DNA of 64,000 nt from Thecamonas trahens ATCC 50062 (lineage: Eukaryota > Apusozoa > Apusomonadida > Apusomonadidae): the NCBI RefSeq assembly GCF_000142905.1, contig NW_013657632.1, positions 160,946 to 224,945 on the forward strand, in the 5' to 3' direction. Below, one piece after another: positions 18,491-27,516 of this stretch. The number at the start of each line of letters is the position of its first letter. Positions within the stretch are counted from its first letter, which is position 1. A program made the translations under genes and the position numbers. The notes below the pieces were generated by a model that saw nothing but the letters and a program-made list of their open reading frames with translations, searched no databases and was not told the DNA's origin.

Positions 18491-20401
18491 ATGGCTTCAC
18501 TCTGGCTGACAGAGACTGTCCATGCGCTTCGTGATGGTACGGCCGTGCCTTTGGTCGGGGTTGGTGACGCCCGTCCGCCCGTGCTTGACCTGGCTACTGC
18601 CGCCTTGTATGCCGTCCGTTCTGCTGCATCGTCCGAGAAGACGGTAGCTTTGGTGGTAGAGCTGGTGGCGGATGGCTGCTTGCCGTGGCTGGCTCTGCCG
18701 AGCGGGTGTGAGGCGGCGTTGGCGGCCGTGACCGGCGCCCCGCTCCCGCCGCGCGAGGTCCTCCGCTCGCTCATCGAGGAGGCTGTCCTCCTCCCAGCGG
18801 GCGATGTGGTGGCGGCGCTGCTCGCGGTGCCGGCTGAAGTGCCTCCGGCTCCGGAAGATCTTGCCCAGGCCATGCTCTACGCCTGCCGTTACCGCAAGCC
18901 TGTAGCAGTGGTCGAGGCTCTGCTCGCTGCGGGCGCCCCGCTTGATGTCGAGGATGCGTCCGGTAACACGCCACTGCTCATGGCGGCGCTTCATGGCCAC
19001 GCCCCGCTCATCAGGTACTTTATGGAGCACGGTGCCGAACTGGGCGCAACCAATACGCTCGGAAACTCGCTGCTGCTCAAGCTCGCTGCCGTCACAGGCC
19101 GCCGGCGCGCCGCCAAGGCGCTCGCTGCGCTGAAGCTCGTCCTCGCCGCCGCTGACTCGCCAGCCGCGCTCGCACCGCTCCTTGCTGTGGTCAACAAGGT
19201 TGGCGACAACGTGTTCCACAAGCTTGCCCGCCAGGGCTCGTCGGACATGGCTGACATGCTGCTCGCCGCCGCGGATCCTTCGCTCGCCGCCGACCTGCTC
19301 GCCACCGTCAACGCCGCCGGCGAGACGCCACTCCACGCTGCAGCGCGGCTCGGGCACGACAGTGTGCTCTCGCGCTACCTCGCCCACGCCTCGCCCAACA
19401 TCCGGGACGCCAACGGCGCGACTCCGCTGATGGTGGTCGGAATCGAACGCGCGCTCGGTCTCTACCTCGGCACTGCCGCCTGTCTGGGCGACGCCGGCGC
19501 CGACGTCAACGCCGTTGACGCTGCCGGCCGCACCGCGCTCCACAACGCCACCGCTACCATCGAGCTCGCCCAATGGCTGCTCGACCGTGGCGCCGCGCTG
19601 GAAGTGCGCGACGCCGCCGGCGAGACCCCGCTCGCCGCCGCCCTGCGCGCCGGTGCGCTCCCGCGTTTCCACTTTCTGCTCAACGCCGGCGCCCAGCTCG
19701 CACCGCTTTGGCCACTCTTCCCACCGTGTGACGTCTTTGGCGCACTCGCCTCGTACTCGGCAAGCTCGCCCTCCGCTTTTACTGCTGTTCGCGACCAGCT
19801 CGTCGCTGCCATCGACGGTGTTGCTGTCGATCGCGTCGCCGTCGACGCCGCGCTAGACTCCGCGCTCGCAGGCTTCCACCTTGACGGCTGCTCGCTCGCC
19901 CTCGCCTCTCTTGACGCGCTCGGAGTCGAGTCTGCCGAGCTGGAGGCGGCCATGACGGCACGCCGCGATGCCGTCTTTGGGACTCTCGACGACGACGGTG
20001 CGAACCTTGTCCACTGTGCGGCATCAGCCGATGCCGACACGCTCCTCACAAAGCTTCTCAGCTACTTTCCAGCCGCCCGCGACGCGCTCTCGACTCCGGC
20101 GCCGGGGCAGGCCGAGTTTTCCGATGGCGGGCGTCCACTGCACTTTGCGGCGCAAGCCAACGCGCTCGATGCCATCACTGTGCTCCTTGCCGCAGGCGCT
20201 GACGTCGACGCCGTCGAGCCGACCTTTGGCTTTACTCCGCTCATGGCTGCCGCCCGTTCCGGCGCCACCGCTGCAGCCACCGCGCTCCTTGCCGCCGGCG
20301 CCTCGCCAGCCATCACCAACATTCATGACGAGACCGCTGCCGACATTGCCGATCTGGCCGGCCACATCGATCTGGCCGACCTTGTCCGGCCGCCGCGTTG
20401 A
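18491..20401 (+). CDS. Ankyrin-repeat protein (636 aa)
   Basis: This is a cytosolic scaffold-type protein by composition; partners are unknown. Ankyrin repeats start near residue 125. Clear units include DASGNTPLLMAALHGHAPLI, NAAGETPLHAAARLGHDSVL, DANGATPLMVV, DAAGRTALHNA, DAAGETPLAAALRAGALPR and, near the C-terminus, GGRPLHFAAQANALDAITVL and FGFTPLMAAARSGATAAATALL. There are roughly ten in two blocks, separated by a helical region (about 410-520). No membrane segment, kinase or SOCS/F-box domain is seen. The ATG at 18491 begins MASLWLTETVHAL; no earlier in-frame ATG exists. It ends 28 bases before the assembly gap. Confidence 0.88.
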   Translation: MASLWLTETVHALRDGTAVPLVGVGDARPPVLDLATAALYAVRSAASSEKTVALVVELVADGCLPWLALPSGCEAALAAVTGAPLPPREVLRSLIEEAVLLPAGDVVAALLAVPAEVPPAPEDLAQAMLYACRYRKPVAVVEALLAAGAPLDVEDASGNTPLLMAALHGHAPLIRYFMEHGAELGATNTLGNSLLLKLAAVTGRRRAAKALAALKLVLAAADSPAALAPLLAVVNKVGDNVFHKLARQGSSDMADMLLAAADPSLAADLLATVNAAGETPLHAAARLGHDSVLSRYLAHASPNIRDANGATPLMVVGIERALGLYLGTAACLGDAGADVNAVDAAGRTALHNATATIELAQWLLDRGAALEVRDAAGETPLAAALRAGALPRFHFLLNAGAQLAPLWPLFPPCDVFGALASYSASSPSAFTAVRDQLVAAIDGVAVDRVAVDAALDSALAGFHLDGCSLALASLDALGVESAELEAAMTARRDAVFGTLDDDGANLVHCAASADADTLLTKLLSYFPAARDALSTPAPGQAEFSDGGRPLHFAAQANALDAITVLLAAGADVDAVEPTFGFTPLMAAARSGATAAATALLAAGASPAITNIHDETAADIADLAGHIDLADLVRPPR

Positions 20402-20429
20402 TTCTCGATCCGCCCCCCCCCCCCCCCCC

Positions 20430-20643
20430 NNNNNNNNNNNNNNNNNNNNNNNNNNNNNNNNNNNNNNNNNNNNNNNNNNNNNNNNNNNNNNNNNNNNNNN
20501 NNNNNNNNNNNNNNNNNNNNNNNNNNNNNNNNNNNNNNNNNNNNNNNNNNNNNNNNNNNNNNNNNNNNNNNNNNNNNNNNNNNNNNNNNNNNNNNNNNNN
20601 NNNNNNNNNNNNNNNNNNNNNNNNNNNNNNNNNNNNNNNNNNN
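20430..20643. other. Assembly gap (214 N)
   Basis: A run of N is flanked by a C homopolymer on the left (20412-20429) and C-rich sequence on the right. It most likely hides the 5' end of the kinase gene downstream. Confidence 0.99.
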
Positions 20644-20763
20644 TTTCTTCTCTCTCCACCCTTCCTCCACCTCCCCCCCCCCTCCCCCCCCCCCCCCCTT
20701 CCCGTATGATGTCGAAGCACGAGAATGGCTCATTGCCGCATGATCATACTCACGTTCTCGGGC

Positions 20764-20765
<2 letters not shown>

Positions 20766-20801
<36 letters not shown>

Positions 20802-20824
20802 CACACACACACTCTCTCTCTCTC
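20766..20824 (+). repeat. (AC)n-(TC)n compound microsatellite
   Basis: An (AC)n tract interrupted by one G is followed by a short (TC)n tract. It lies in what I take to be the intron before the kinase exon. Confidence 0.95.
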
Positions 20825-20888
20825 ATACATGAACATCGGCCGTCACACCCCACATATATATTTATGTATATTATATCTCGCTTTCTAG

Positions 20889-22990
20889 CTGTGGAGCATG
20901 CGATGAACGAGGTCTCGGCACTCCTCGCGTTGTCGCATCCATACATCATTGCGCTGGAAGAGTCGTTTGTCGATAAGCGGACATTGTGCATTGTGATGGA
21001 GTTTGCAGAGGGTGGTGAGCTGGGTGCGGCTGTCGTGGCCCGGAGGCGGGCGGGCATGGACTACTACTCGGAGGATGAGGTGCTGAATCTGTTCACTCAG
21101 CTTGCCCTTGCGCTCAAGCACGTCCACGACAAGAAGATCATCCACCGCGACCTTAAGTCCGAGAACGTGTTTCTGGCCAAGGACGGCACGATTCGGCTCG
21201 GCGACTTTGGTCTCACTGGGCTCATGACTGCGCAGGTGGCGTCGATGGATCTGGCATGTGGAACGCCGTTCTACATGGCACCCGAGGTCTTTACGTCCGA
21301 GTACAACTCCAAGGCCGACGTCTGGTCGCTCGGATGCATCCTCTACGAGCTATGCTCGCTCTACCGCCCGTTCTCGGGCGAGGGCGATTCGGATTCCGAG
21401 TCGGACGACGATGATTACGACTCAGAGGCGAGCTGGCAGTCGTCGTATGACGACGAAGAGGTCGACGGTGGTGTTTACGGCCCCGCCTTTCGCTCGGTTG
21501 TCAGGCGGGTGCTTTCGGGCAAGGTGCCGCGGCTGCCGCGCGGGCAGTACTCGCCCCAGCTCGAGGCGTTCTACGACTCGATCATGAAGCATGCGCCGGA
21601 CCAGCGACCGTCGGTCACGACCCTCCTCAACCATCCGATTATCAAGCCGCGGGTCAAGAGCCTGCTGACCCGGACGCAGTACCTGGAGGAGTTTTCTCGG
21701 AACAGCGCGCGACGAAAGCTTCGCGACTCGTGGCTCCAGATTGACGACCTCCCCGATACCTTTGAGGTGCCACCAGAGCCGGCGTCGGTGCTCCGAGACG
21801 TCTCGTCCGACAATTTGGTTGTTGCCTCGCCACGTGAGGTCCATCCGTACGCCGCCGCGCTTTCCGAGTCGCTGGCGTCGTCGGGCTCTGGCTCACTGGC
21901 GCTGATGCTCGAGGAGGCGCGCGCGGCGTCGGTGGATACGCCGGCTTTGGCCCAGGCCGGCGGCAGCGTTGGTAGCAATGACGGTGGTGGTAGTGGCCGG
22001 CCACAGGGCAAGCCCACGCGATCGTTGCTCTCTGATGCACTCAAAGCCGAGGCCGAGGTGGCGCAAGCCGAAGCGTGCTCGCCGCCGACAGCGGATGCGC
22101 TCTGCGGCAGCAGTGCGCAGGCCGACACGCGACCGGGTACCTCGCTCTCGTCCGAGTCGTCGATGGCCGAGTCGCCATGCAAGACGCAGGCGGACGGGCG
22201 CATTCCCAAGCTGCGCGTGGCTGTCACGGTGCTGGACAAAGTGCTCTCTGGCTGGCTGCACAAGTTCAACGGAGTGTCGTGGAAAAAGCTCTTCTACGAG
22301 CTACACGAGGCGCACGCGCGACTGTACTGGTGGCGATCGCAGGAAGCGTGGCGGCGTGGCCCCGAGGCCGCGTTTGGGTCGATGAGGCTGAGTGGAAGCG
22401 TCCGGGTGTACCGGTTGCGGCCCGACGATGTGCCGCCTGCAGCGAGCGCGGCTGCCAGCGGCGCGGGGCTCGACGATGCCGCGCTCGATGCGGCGCTCGA
22501 GATCCATGTCGAGACTGCGCGCTCGTCGAGCTCGGCGCTGTTGGTGGCCGAGTCTGGCGACGTCGCCGACGCCTGGGTCGACGGCATCACCAAGTTTCAC
22601 AACGCTTTTCGCTCACAGATTGCCAGGCCTGGCCAGGATGGCATGCTCTCGGGCACGCCGGGTTCGGGTACGGCGGGCTCGGGCTCGGCGTCGGGCGTCT
22701 CGCCGCGGCTGAAGGAGCGCGCCTTTGACGTCCTCGCCGAGCGATATGCGCGGATGGTCCGCTCCAGCTCGGATGTCGGTGTCTTCTCTCCAAGCAGCGC
22801 ATCGGCCGGTGTAGTGCCAGAGTTGCGGTCCATTGGCGAGCGCCGAACCGGCAGTCGCCGCGGAAGGGCCAAAACCGAGCTCACCGATGAGGACCGCGCG
22901 TTTGTCCTCGCCCAAGCGCCGCCGGTGGTCATGCGGCGGATGCGGACAGCCTCGTTCCAGAAGCTGCTCATCGAGGGCTCGGACGAGTAA
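20889..22990 (+). CDS. NEK-like Ser/Thr kinase with PH domain, 5' end missing
   Basis: The visible exon begins after a TTTCTAG acceptor (20882-20888), in phase 1, within the helix-C region (EHAMNEVSALLALSHPYII). The glycine loop and the beta-3 lysine are absent and must be in the gap (20430-20643) or an upstream exon. The rest of the kinase is intact: HRDLKSENVFL, the DFG motif (about 21203), CGTPFYMAPE and the SLGCILYELC helix. A long acidic insert (SGEGDSDSESDDDDYDSEAS) sits before helix G. A Ser/Ala-rich linker leads to a PH domain (about 22250-22610: LSGWLHKFNGVSWKKLFYEL to VADAWVDGITKFH). The best match is the NEK family; NEK kinases fused to PH domains are known in protists. Probably active, membrane-directed by the PH domain. 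Confidence 0.85.
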
Positions 22991-23027
22991 ACTTTACTCC
23001 ACGTGGCATGCCCGTGCCGCTGAACAC

Positions 23028-23273
23028 CTACAACGCGTCGAGCGCGGCGTCGATGTCGTTGGCAGCGGCGAGGAGGGCCAGGAACTGCTCCTCCGAGAGA
23101 GCGACGCCCTTGCGCGAAGGCTTGAGCTCGCCGCCTGCATCGGTGTAGTACTCGCGGATGTGGAGCAGTGACTTGCCGTTGAACTTGGACAGGTACACCC
23201 GTCTGTTGGCCGAGAGCGCATAGTACTCTTCGCCTGTTGCTGCATCCTTCTGCAGCGGGGGGAGCTCGGCCAT
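23028..23273 (-). CDS. SUB1: Transcriptional coactivator PC4/Sub1-like protein
   Basis: PC4/Sub1 binds single-stranded DNA and supports RNA polymerase II transcription and DNA repair in the nucleus. This 81-aa protein is essentially only the PC4 domain: YYALSANRRVYLSKFNGKSL, then HIREYYTDAGGELKPSRKGVALSEEQF. These match the family pattern of a basic strand with a KFxGK turn, an IREYY strand and a GExxPxKKGxxL loop. The ATG at 23273 (ACCATGGCC) has a good context. The Ser/Lys-rich N-terminal tail of human PC4 is missing. It converges on the kinase gene, with 37 bases between the stops. Confidence 0.9.
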   Translation of the reverse strand: MAELPPLQKDAATGEEYYALSANRRVYLSKFNGKSLLHIREYYTDAGGELKPSRKGVALSEEQFLALLAAANDIDAALDAL

Positions 23274-23661
23274 GGTTGTCAAACTACGACCTTTTTGTTG
23301 GGAGTGTTGGGGGAGGGATTAGGGGATGCGGTGGGGAGGGAGGGACGAGGAGCAAGTTGTGTTGGTATGGTGTAGTGCGGTGAGGTACTGTCTTGTGCGT
23401 ATGGTGTTGTAGTGTTGTGTGGTGGTGTGCGGTGGTGGGTGGCGGTGGGTGTGGTGGTGTCGCTGTCGTCGGTGTTCGGAACTGCTGCCGAGCAAGGGGA
23501 GACGCACACAGCGTGTTGTACTCGCGTGCGATTGTGGTTCAACAGCCTCCCGTCACTGCCCGGGATGCCGTCGGAAGAGAAGGTCATTGACCACCTGGGC
23601 GAGTCGAGCTGAGCTTGGATATGTTCATTCATCGGCGAGAACAGGGGAGGTCGGGCCTTGA
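23274..23661. other. Intergenic spacer, GT-rich
   Basis: G/T-rich sequence (GGTGGTGTGCGGTGGTGGG type, 23400-23460) lies between PC4 and the next minus-strand gene. No gene is seen. It should hold the PC4 promoter. Confidence 0.55.
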
Positions 23662-25233
23662 TCACGATATGGTGCACATGCCAGCGGACGAGGCGGGCGC
23701 GTCGGGGCAGAGCTGGACCGGCGCGGTGGTGCGGAGATACCACGGCAGAGTCGCGGGATCGCATCCGATGAGGTGAAAGACGGCCTTGGCGACAAAGAGC
23801 AGGCGGAAGGAGAGCGCCGATGCCCGCTTGGTCTTGGACGCCGCGCGCAACCACGGCGGCGGCGTCCACAGCTGCAGCTGGCCGGTGCGGGTCGAGAGGG
23901 CGGCGAGGGCGAGCTCGATGTCAGACATACGTGGGCGGGCGGTGCAGCGGCGCGAGAGCGGAGCCACAAAGCCAAATGCGGCGTCTGCCGGTGATGCCAG
24001 ATGCGGCAGAATGTATGCGATCCAGACGTCGGCGCTGAGGCCGGTGGCGGCCTGCAGCGCACATAGAGGCGCCGAGCACAGTGCGCCCAGCGCGGCCACA
24101 TCACGGGTGACGACCGCGAGAGCACTCCGCGCCCGTGGGAACTCGTGCAGAGCCCGGTGGAGCGGGCCGGTGCCTGGATGCCGCAAGTAGTCGAGAGTGG
24201 CGCGCGCACCGGCGTGTCGCGAGTCTGACGCGATACGTCGGATCGAGCGAAAGACCTTGAGCGGGACAACCGGGCCGGTCTCAAACTGGCGCTCCTCGAG
24301 TGTGAGTAGAATAAGCTCGAGCATGCCGGTGTCGCCGAATCGGGCAGCGGCGTCCATGGCCGTCATCCCGTGGGTGGCGTGCAGGGTGGCACCGGCGGCC
24401 AGCAGCAGCCGCAGCGCATGAACCCGACCGGCAGCCGCCGCCACATACACTCCAGTGGCGTTCCGGAGGCCGGCAAAGCTGGGATAAACAAGATCCGGTG
24501 CTACGCCAGCATCCAATAGCAGCTCGATAGACCGCAGCTCCCCGCGCTGGCATGCGGCGAGCAGCGGCGTTGAGCCGTGGCGCCCGATCCGCGGCGAGTC
24601 GTCAAAACCGCCGTCAGTGCGGGGCACCCGGCCGTGTGGATCAGCCCCGGCAGCGAGAAGAACTGCGACAGCGGCTGCGCCGCACGGGTGCGCGGCAGCG
24701 GCGTGGAGCGGACAGACCGGCGGCGCGCCGCGGGCGCCCGCGGGCGCGCCGTGGACCGAGAGTCCGAACAGCGCCATGACCGCCACTATCCAGCCATCGC
24801 CGGCCGCCGCGGCGCGATGCAGCGGCCAGACCCTCTCCTGTGTGTGGGCCTCCAGCGCGCCACCGAGTGCGCCTAGAACCACAGCGGCACACCGCGGGGC
24901 GTGGGCCTCGACGCAGGCGCCGAGCAACGCGCCGGCGGCTGCCGCAGCCTCGGGCCCGGTTGTCGGCACCATGACCAGCAGCGCCGCGAGACGAGCCACA
25001 TCGTGGCGGGAAATGGCCTTTCCAGCCTGGCGCAGCGCGGTCTGGCCGGCGGCCCCGGCCCGGCGCGAGTCTGCAGTCAGGCTAGCAGGCCCAGCCCGAC
25101 CGGTGCATGCCCAGCAGGCGTCGGAGCCGAGCATGGCGCAGACGCAGCGGCAGCCACCATCGACGGCAAGGGAGGCATCTGGCAGGTCGCTTTCTCCCGT
25201 TGCGGCTTCAAACCACGCCACTGCTGTCGCCAT
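23662..25233 (-). CDS. Ankyrin-repeat protein with Cys-rich N-terminus (523 aa)
   Basis: Ankyrin units run from about residue 95 to 310. Clear ones are VWPLHRAAAAGDGWIVAVM, VCPLHAAAAHPCGAAAVAVL, GSTPLLAACQRGELRSIELL, ATGVYVAAAAGRVHALRLLL and GMTAMDAAARFGDTGMLELI. The N-terminus has a cysteine cluster (CRCVCAMLGSDACWAC, about 28-43) that might bind metal. The C-terminal 200 residues are helical with no recognised domain; AFHLIGCDPATLPWYL near the end resembles nothing I can name. The codon bias is normal for the window. Function unknown. Confidence 0.8.
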   Translation of the reverse strand: MATAVAWFEAATGESDLPDASLAVDGGCRCVCAMLGSDACWACTGRAGPASLTADSRRAGAAGQTALRQAGKAISRHDVARLAALLVMVPTTGPEAAAAAGALLGACVEAHAPRCAAVVLGALGGALEAHTQERVWPLHRAAAAGDGWIVAVMALFGLSVHGAPAGARGAPPVCPLHAAAAHPCGAAAVAVLLAAGADPHGRVPRTDGGFDDSPRIGRHGSTPLLAACQRGELRSIELLLDAGVAPDLVYPSFAGLRNATGVYVAAAAGRVHALRLLLAAGATLHATHGMTAMDAAARFGDTGMLELILLTLEERQFETGPVVPLKVFRSIRRIASDSRHAGARATLDYLRHPGTGPLHRALHEFPRARSALAVVTRDVAALGALCSAPLCALQAATGLSADVWIAYILPHLASPADAAFGFVAPLSRRCTARPRMSDIELALAALSTRTGQLQLWTPPPWLRAASKTKRASALSFRLLFVAKAVFHLIGCDPATLPWYLRTTAPVQLCPDAPASSAGMCTIS

Positions 25234-26142
25234 GATCCTGCCACTCGGCCTTTTGCCAGGGGAGAGCGTGAAGTGCGTGGCGCCAACTGGTCGTCATCCG
25301 CCACGTGACCCGTGGAACACGGTGGTTGGTTTGTGTCCATGAATTTGAACCATTGGGAAGCAAATAATAGCAAGGGGACTGGACGGTCTTGATGGGGAAC
25401 ACACAATGGTGGCAATGGTCATGATTGGGAGCAATGGTCGCAATGGTTGCAATGGTCACAATGGGCATAATCAAGAACAATGGTCACAATGGTCACAATG
25501 GGCATAATCAAGACAATGGTGGCAATGGTCACAATGGGCATAATCAAGAACAATGGTGGCAATGGTCTTGATGGGGAACAGTAGTCACAAAGGTCTTGAC
25601 CAGGCAGGAACAATGGTTACAATCGCCGGTTCGGCTGCTCGACATATCATCGGGATATAGACCTTGGCTGTGGCAAGGTGGTCAAGTAGAGGGAGGTCCG
25701 TCAAGTCATGCACTGCCGATGGATGTGTGCGGTGGTCAGATCAACCACCGCCGACTGCTCACGCCAAGCCGGTTGAAGATGGCAACGTACGTAATCAACC
25801 AGTCAATCTGTCTTCGATCACTATCATCTACAACCATCAGCGGCTGCGCAGAGACGACATGGCATGGCCATGGTGTTAGTCACGAACAACGGCGACAGTG
25901 GTCACATTCGCGAACAATGGTGACAACCGTGACAATCGGGAACGAAACCCACAAATGCCAACTCGCACGCCTTCATCCCCTCTCCGTCCATCATCTCTTC
26001 GCCCCTCGCACCATACATACATACGTACACTCCTTATGTAAACACCAGTAATGGCGGGGATCGGCCTGATAGGGGGGAGGGAGGGTGGGAGTCATGATTG
26101 TCGCGGATGCCTCAGCTTGGATAATATCGGGACCGCCACCAG
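25234..26142. repeat. Divergent intergenic region with (CAATGGTCA)n minisatellite
   Basis: From about 25395 to 25620 the sequence is a degenerate minisatellite built on CAATGGTCA/CAATGGTGG units with CAATGGGCATAATCAAGA inserts that recur about every 45-50 bases. Scattered CAATGGTGACAA copies reappear near 25900-25940. No coding pattern is seen. It lies between the ankyrin gene (-) and the WW-IQ-BAG gene (+). Confidence 0.8.
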
Positions 26143-27495
26143 ATGAGCAGAGTGATGCAGTCAAAGCTTCACGAAAGATTCCGACGACTCTCATCAAAAG
26201 GGCGAGGATACGATCAGCGCCGATCGAGATCGGGGCGCCAAAGCCTTGTCCCTTCCATGTACACAGTTGATCCACTCGCTTCGTTCTTTGCTCCGAGTCA
26301 CCGCTCACACATGTCGCCTGAGAGGTACACCCACCGTCGCAGCTCCGGGCCTCGGCCCAAGACGGTGTTCAGCTCCCGTGGCAGGCGGCCTCCGGACTGG
26401 CGCTCGGCATCGCGCTGGGAGGAGCGCCGCCACCCGCTGACCGGTGATCCATACTACGTTGATACCTTTACCGGCGAGTCGTCGTGGGAACCGCCGCGGC
26501 ACGAGGTTCGCCGCACGTCACCGGCGCACACGCGACGGCAGCAGCACGACGCCGTCCACGCTCGCGCCCATCGCCGTGCCCAAGAGCGTCGCAAGGCCGC
26601 CGCCCGCCAGCACGAGGCCCGCCGGGTGGCCGAGGCCGAGGCCCGCCGCCGGGCTTTGCCCGAGGTCCGCCACGCCTCTGCCATCGTCATCCAGGCAGCT
26701 GTCCGCGGCTGGCTCGTCCGCCGCTCCCACATCCTCGACCACCTCCGCGCTCTTCGCGATGTCATGCACAAGGTGACGGAGCTTGTCCGCGAGTTTGAGG
26801 CCAAGCTCGCAAACAACACCGCCCGCGAGGTCGACGCCGTCGGCCTTGGCGAGATGCTCATGCATCACGGCATGCTCAAACTCGACTCGATCCCGTCGCA
26901 CGGCTCAGACTTGGTCCGGGCTCGCCGCAAATCGCTCGTGGCCCTCATCCAGCGCTGGCTCGAGTTGGTCGACTCGTGGAAAGTTCGGCTCGCCGAGAAG
27001 GAGGCTATTGAGGACGCCATGCGCGAGAGCCCCACCGAGTCGGACACAGACAACAGCCCAGCTCCAGCCCCGGCCTCTACTGTCCCTATGTCGCCTCATG
27101 CCGCCGATGAGCCGCTCACCGAGCTTGAGCACGTCATCGTCTCGGCTTCCGACTCGAACGCTGGCGACGACGAGTCGAGCGCTGGAGACATGTTGGACGC
27201 GTCGTCGGCCTCGCACGATTTTGAGGTTATCGACGTCCGCTCAGGCGACACCGACTCGGACATCGACCTCGAGTACGACCTGGTCGACATGGACGCATCT
27301 GACGCCGTGCTTGATGCTGACGTCCGGCCGCCAGTCCCGCCAAGAAGCTTCCCAGTCTCGGGCTCGCCTGCCGTCGACACCGAGTCTGACATCTCCGAGA
27401 CGTCGGACGCGTACGCAATCGACACACCCGTGGTCACCATGAAGTGGGAGCCCGGCAAGACGTACGTCATCAACATCAACGACGTCGACGAGTGA
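26143..27495 (+). CDS. WW-IQ-BAG domain protein (450 aa)
   Basis: The protein looks like a co-chaperone adaptor. A WW domain lies at about 90-118 (RWEERRHPLTGDPYYVDTFT; the two signature Trp are W92 and W115), a basic helical stretch at 130-172, an IQ motif at about 178-197 (ASAIVIQAAVRGWLVRRSH, calmodulin/light-chain binding) and a BAG-like helical domain at about 200-280. The BAG part ends VRARRKSLVALIQRWLELVD, the pattern that contacts the HSP70 ATPase domain. An acidic, Ser-rich tail follows. IQ next to BAG occurs in plant BAG5-8; adding WW is unusual. The ATG at 26143 is used, but ATGs at 26257 or 26311 are possible. It ends 21 bases from the convergent EXO70 stop. Confidence 0.75.
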   Translation: MSRVMQSKLHERFRRLSSKGRGYDQRRSRSGRQSLVPSMYTVDPLASFFAPSHRSHMSPERYTHRRSSGPRPKTVFSSRGRRPPDWRSASRWEERRHPLTGDPYYVDTFTGESSWEPPRHEVRRTSPAHTRRQQHDAVHARAHRRAQERRKAAARQHEARRVAEAEARRRALPEVRHASAIVIQAAVRGWLVRRSHILDHLRALRDVMHKVTELVREFEAKLANNTAREVDAVGLGEMLMHHGMLKLDSIPSHGSDLVRARRKSLVALIQRWLELVDSWKVRLAEKEAIEDAMRESPTESDTDNSPAPAPASTVPMSPHAADEPLTELEHVIVSASDSNAGDDESSAGDMLDASSASHDFEVIDVRSGDTDSDIDLEYDLVDMDASDAVLDADVRPPVPPRSFPVSGSPAVDTESDISETSDAYAIDTPVVTMKWEPGKTYVININDVDE

Positions 27496-27516
27496 TCCAG
27501 CACCATGCAGAGCGCG

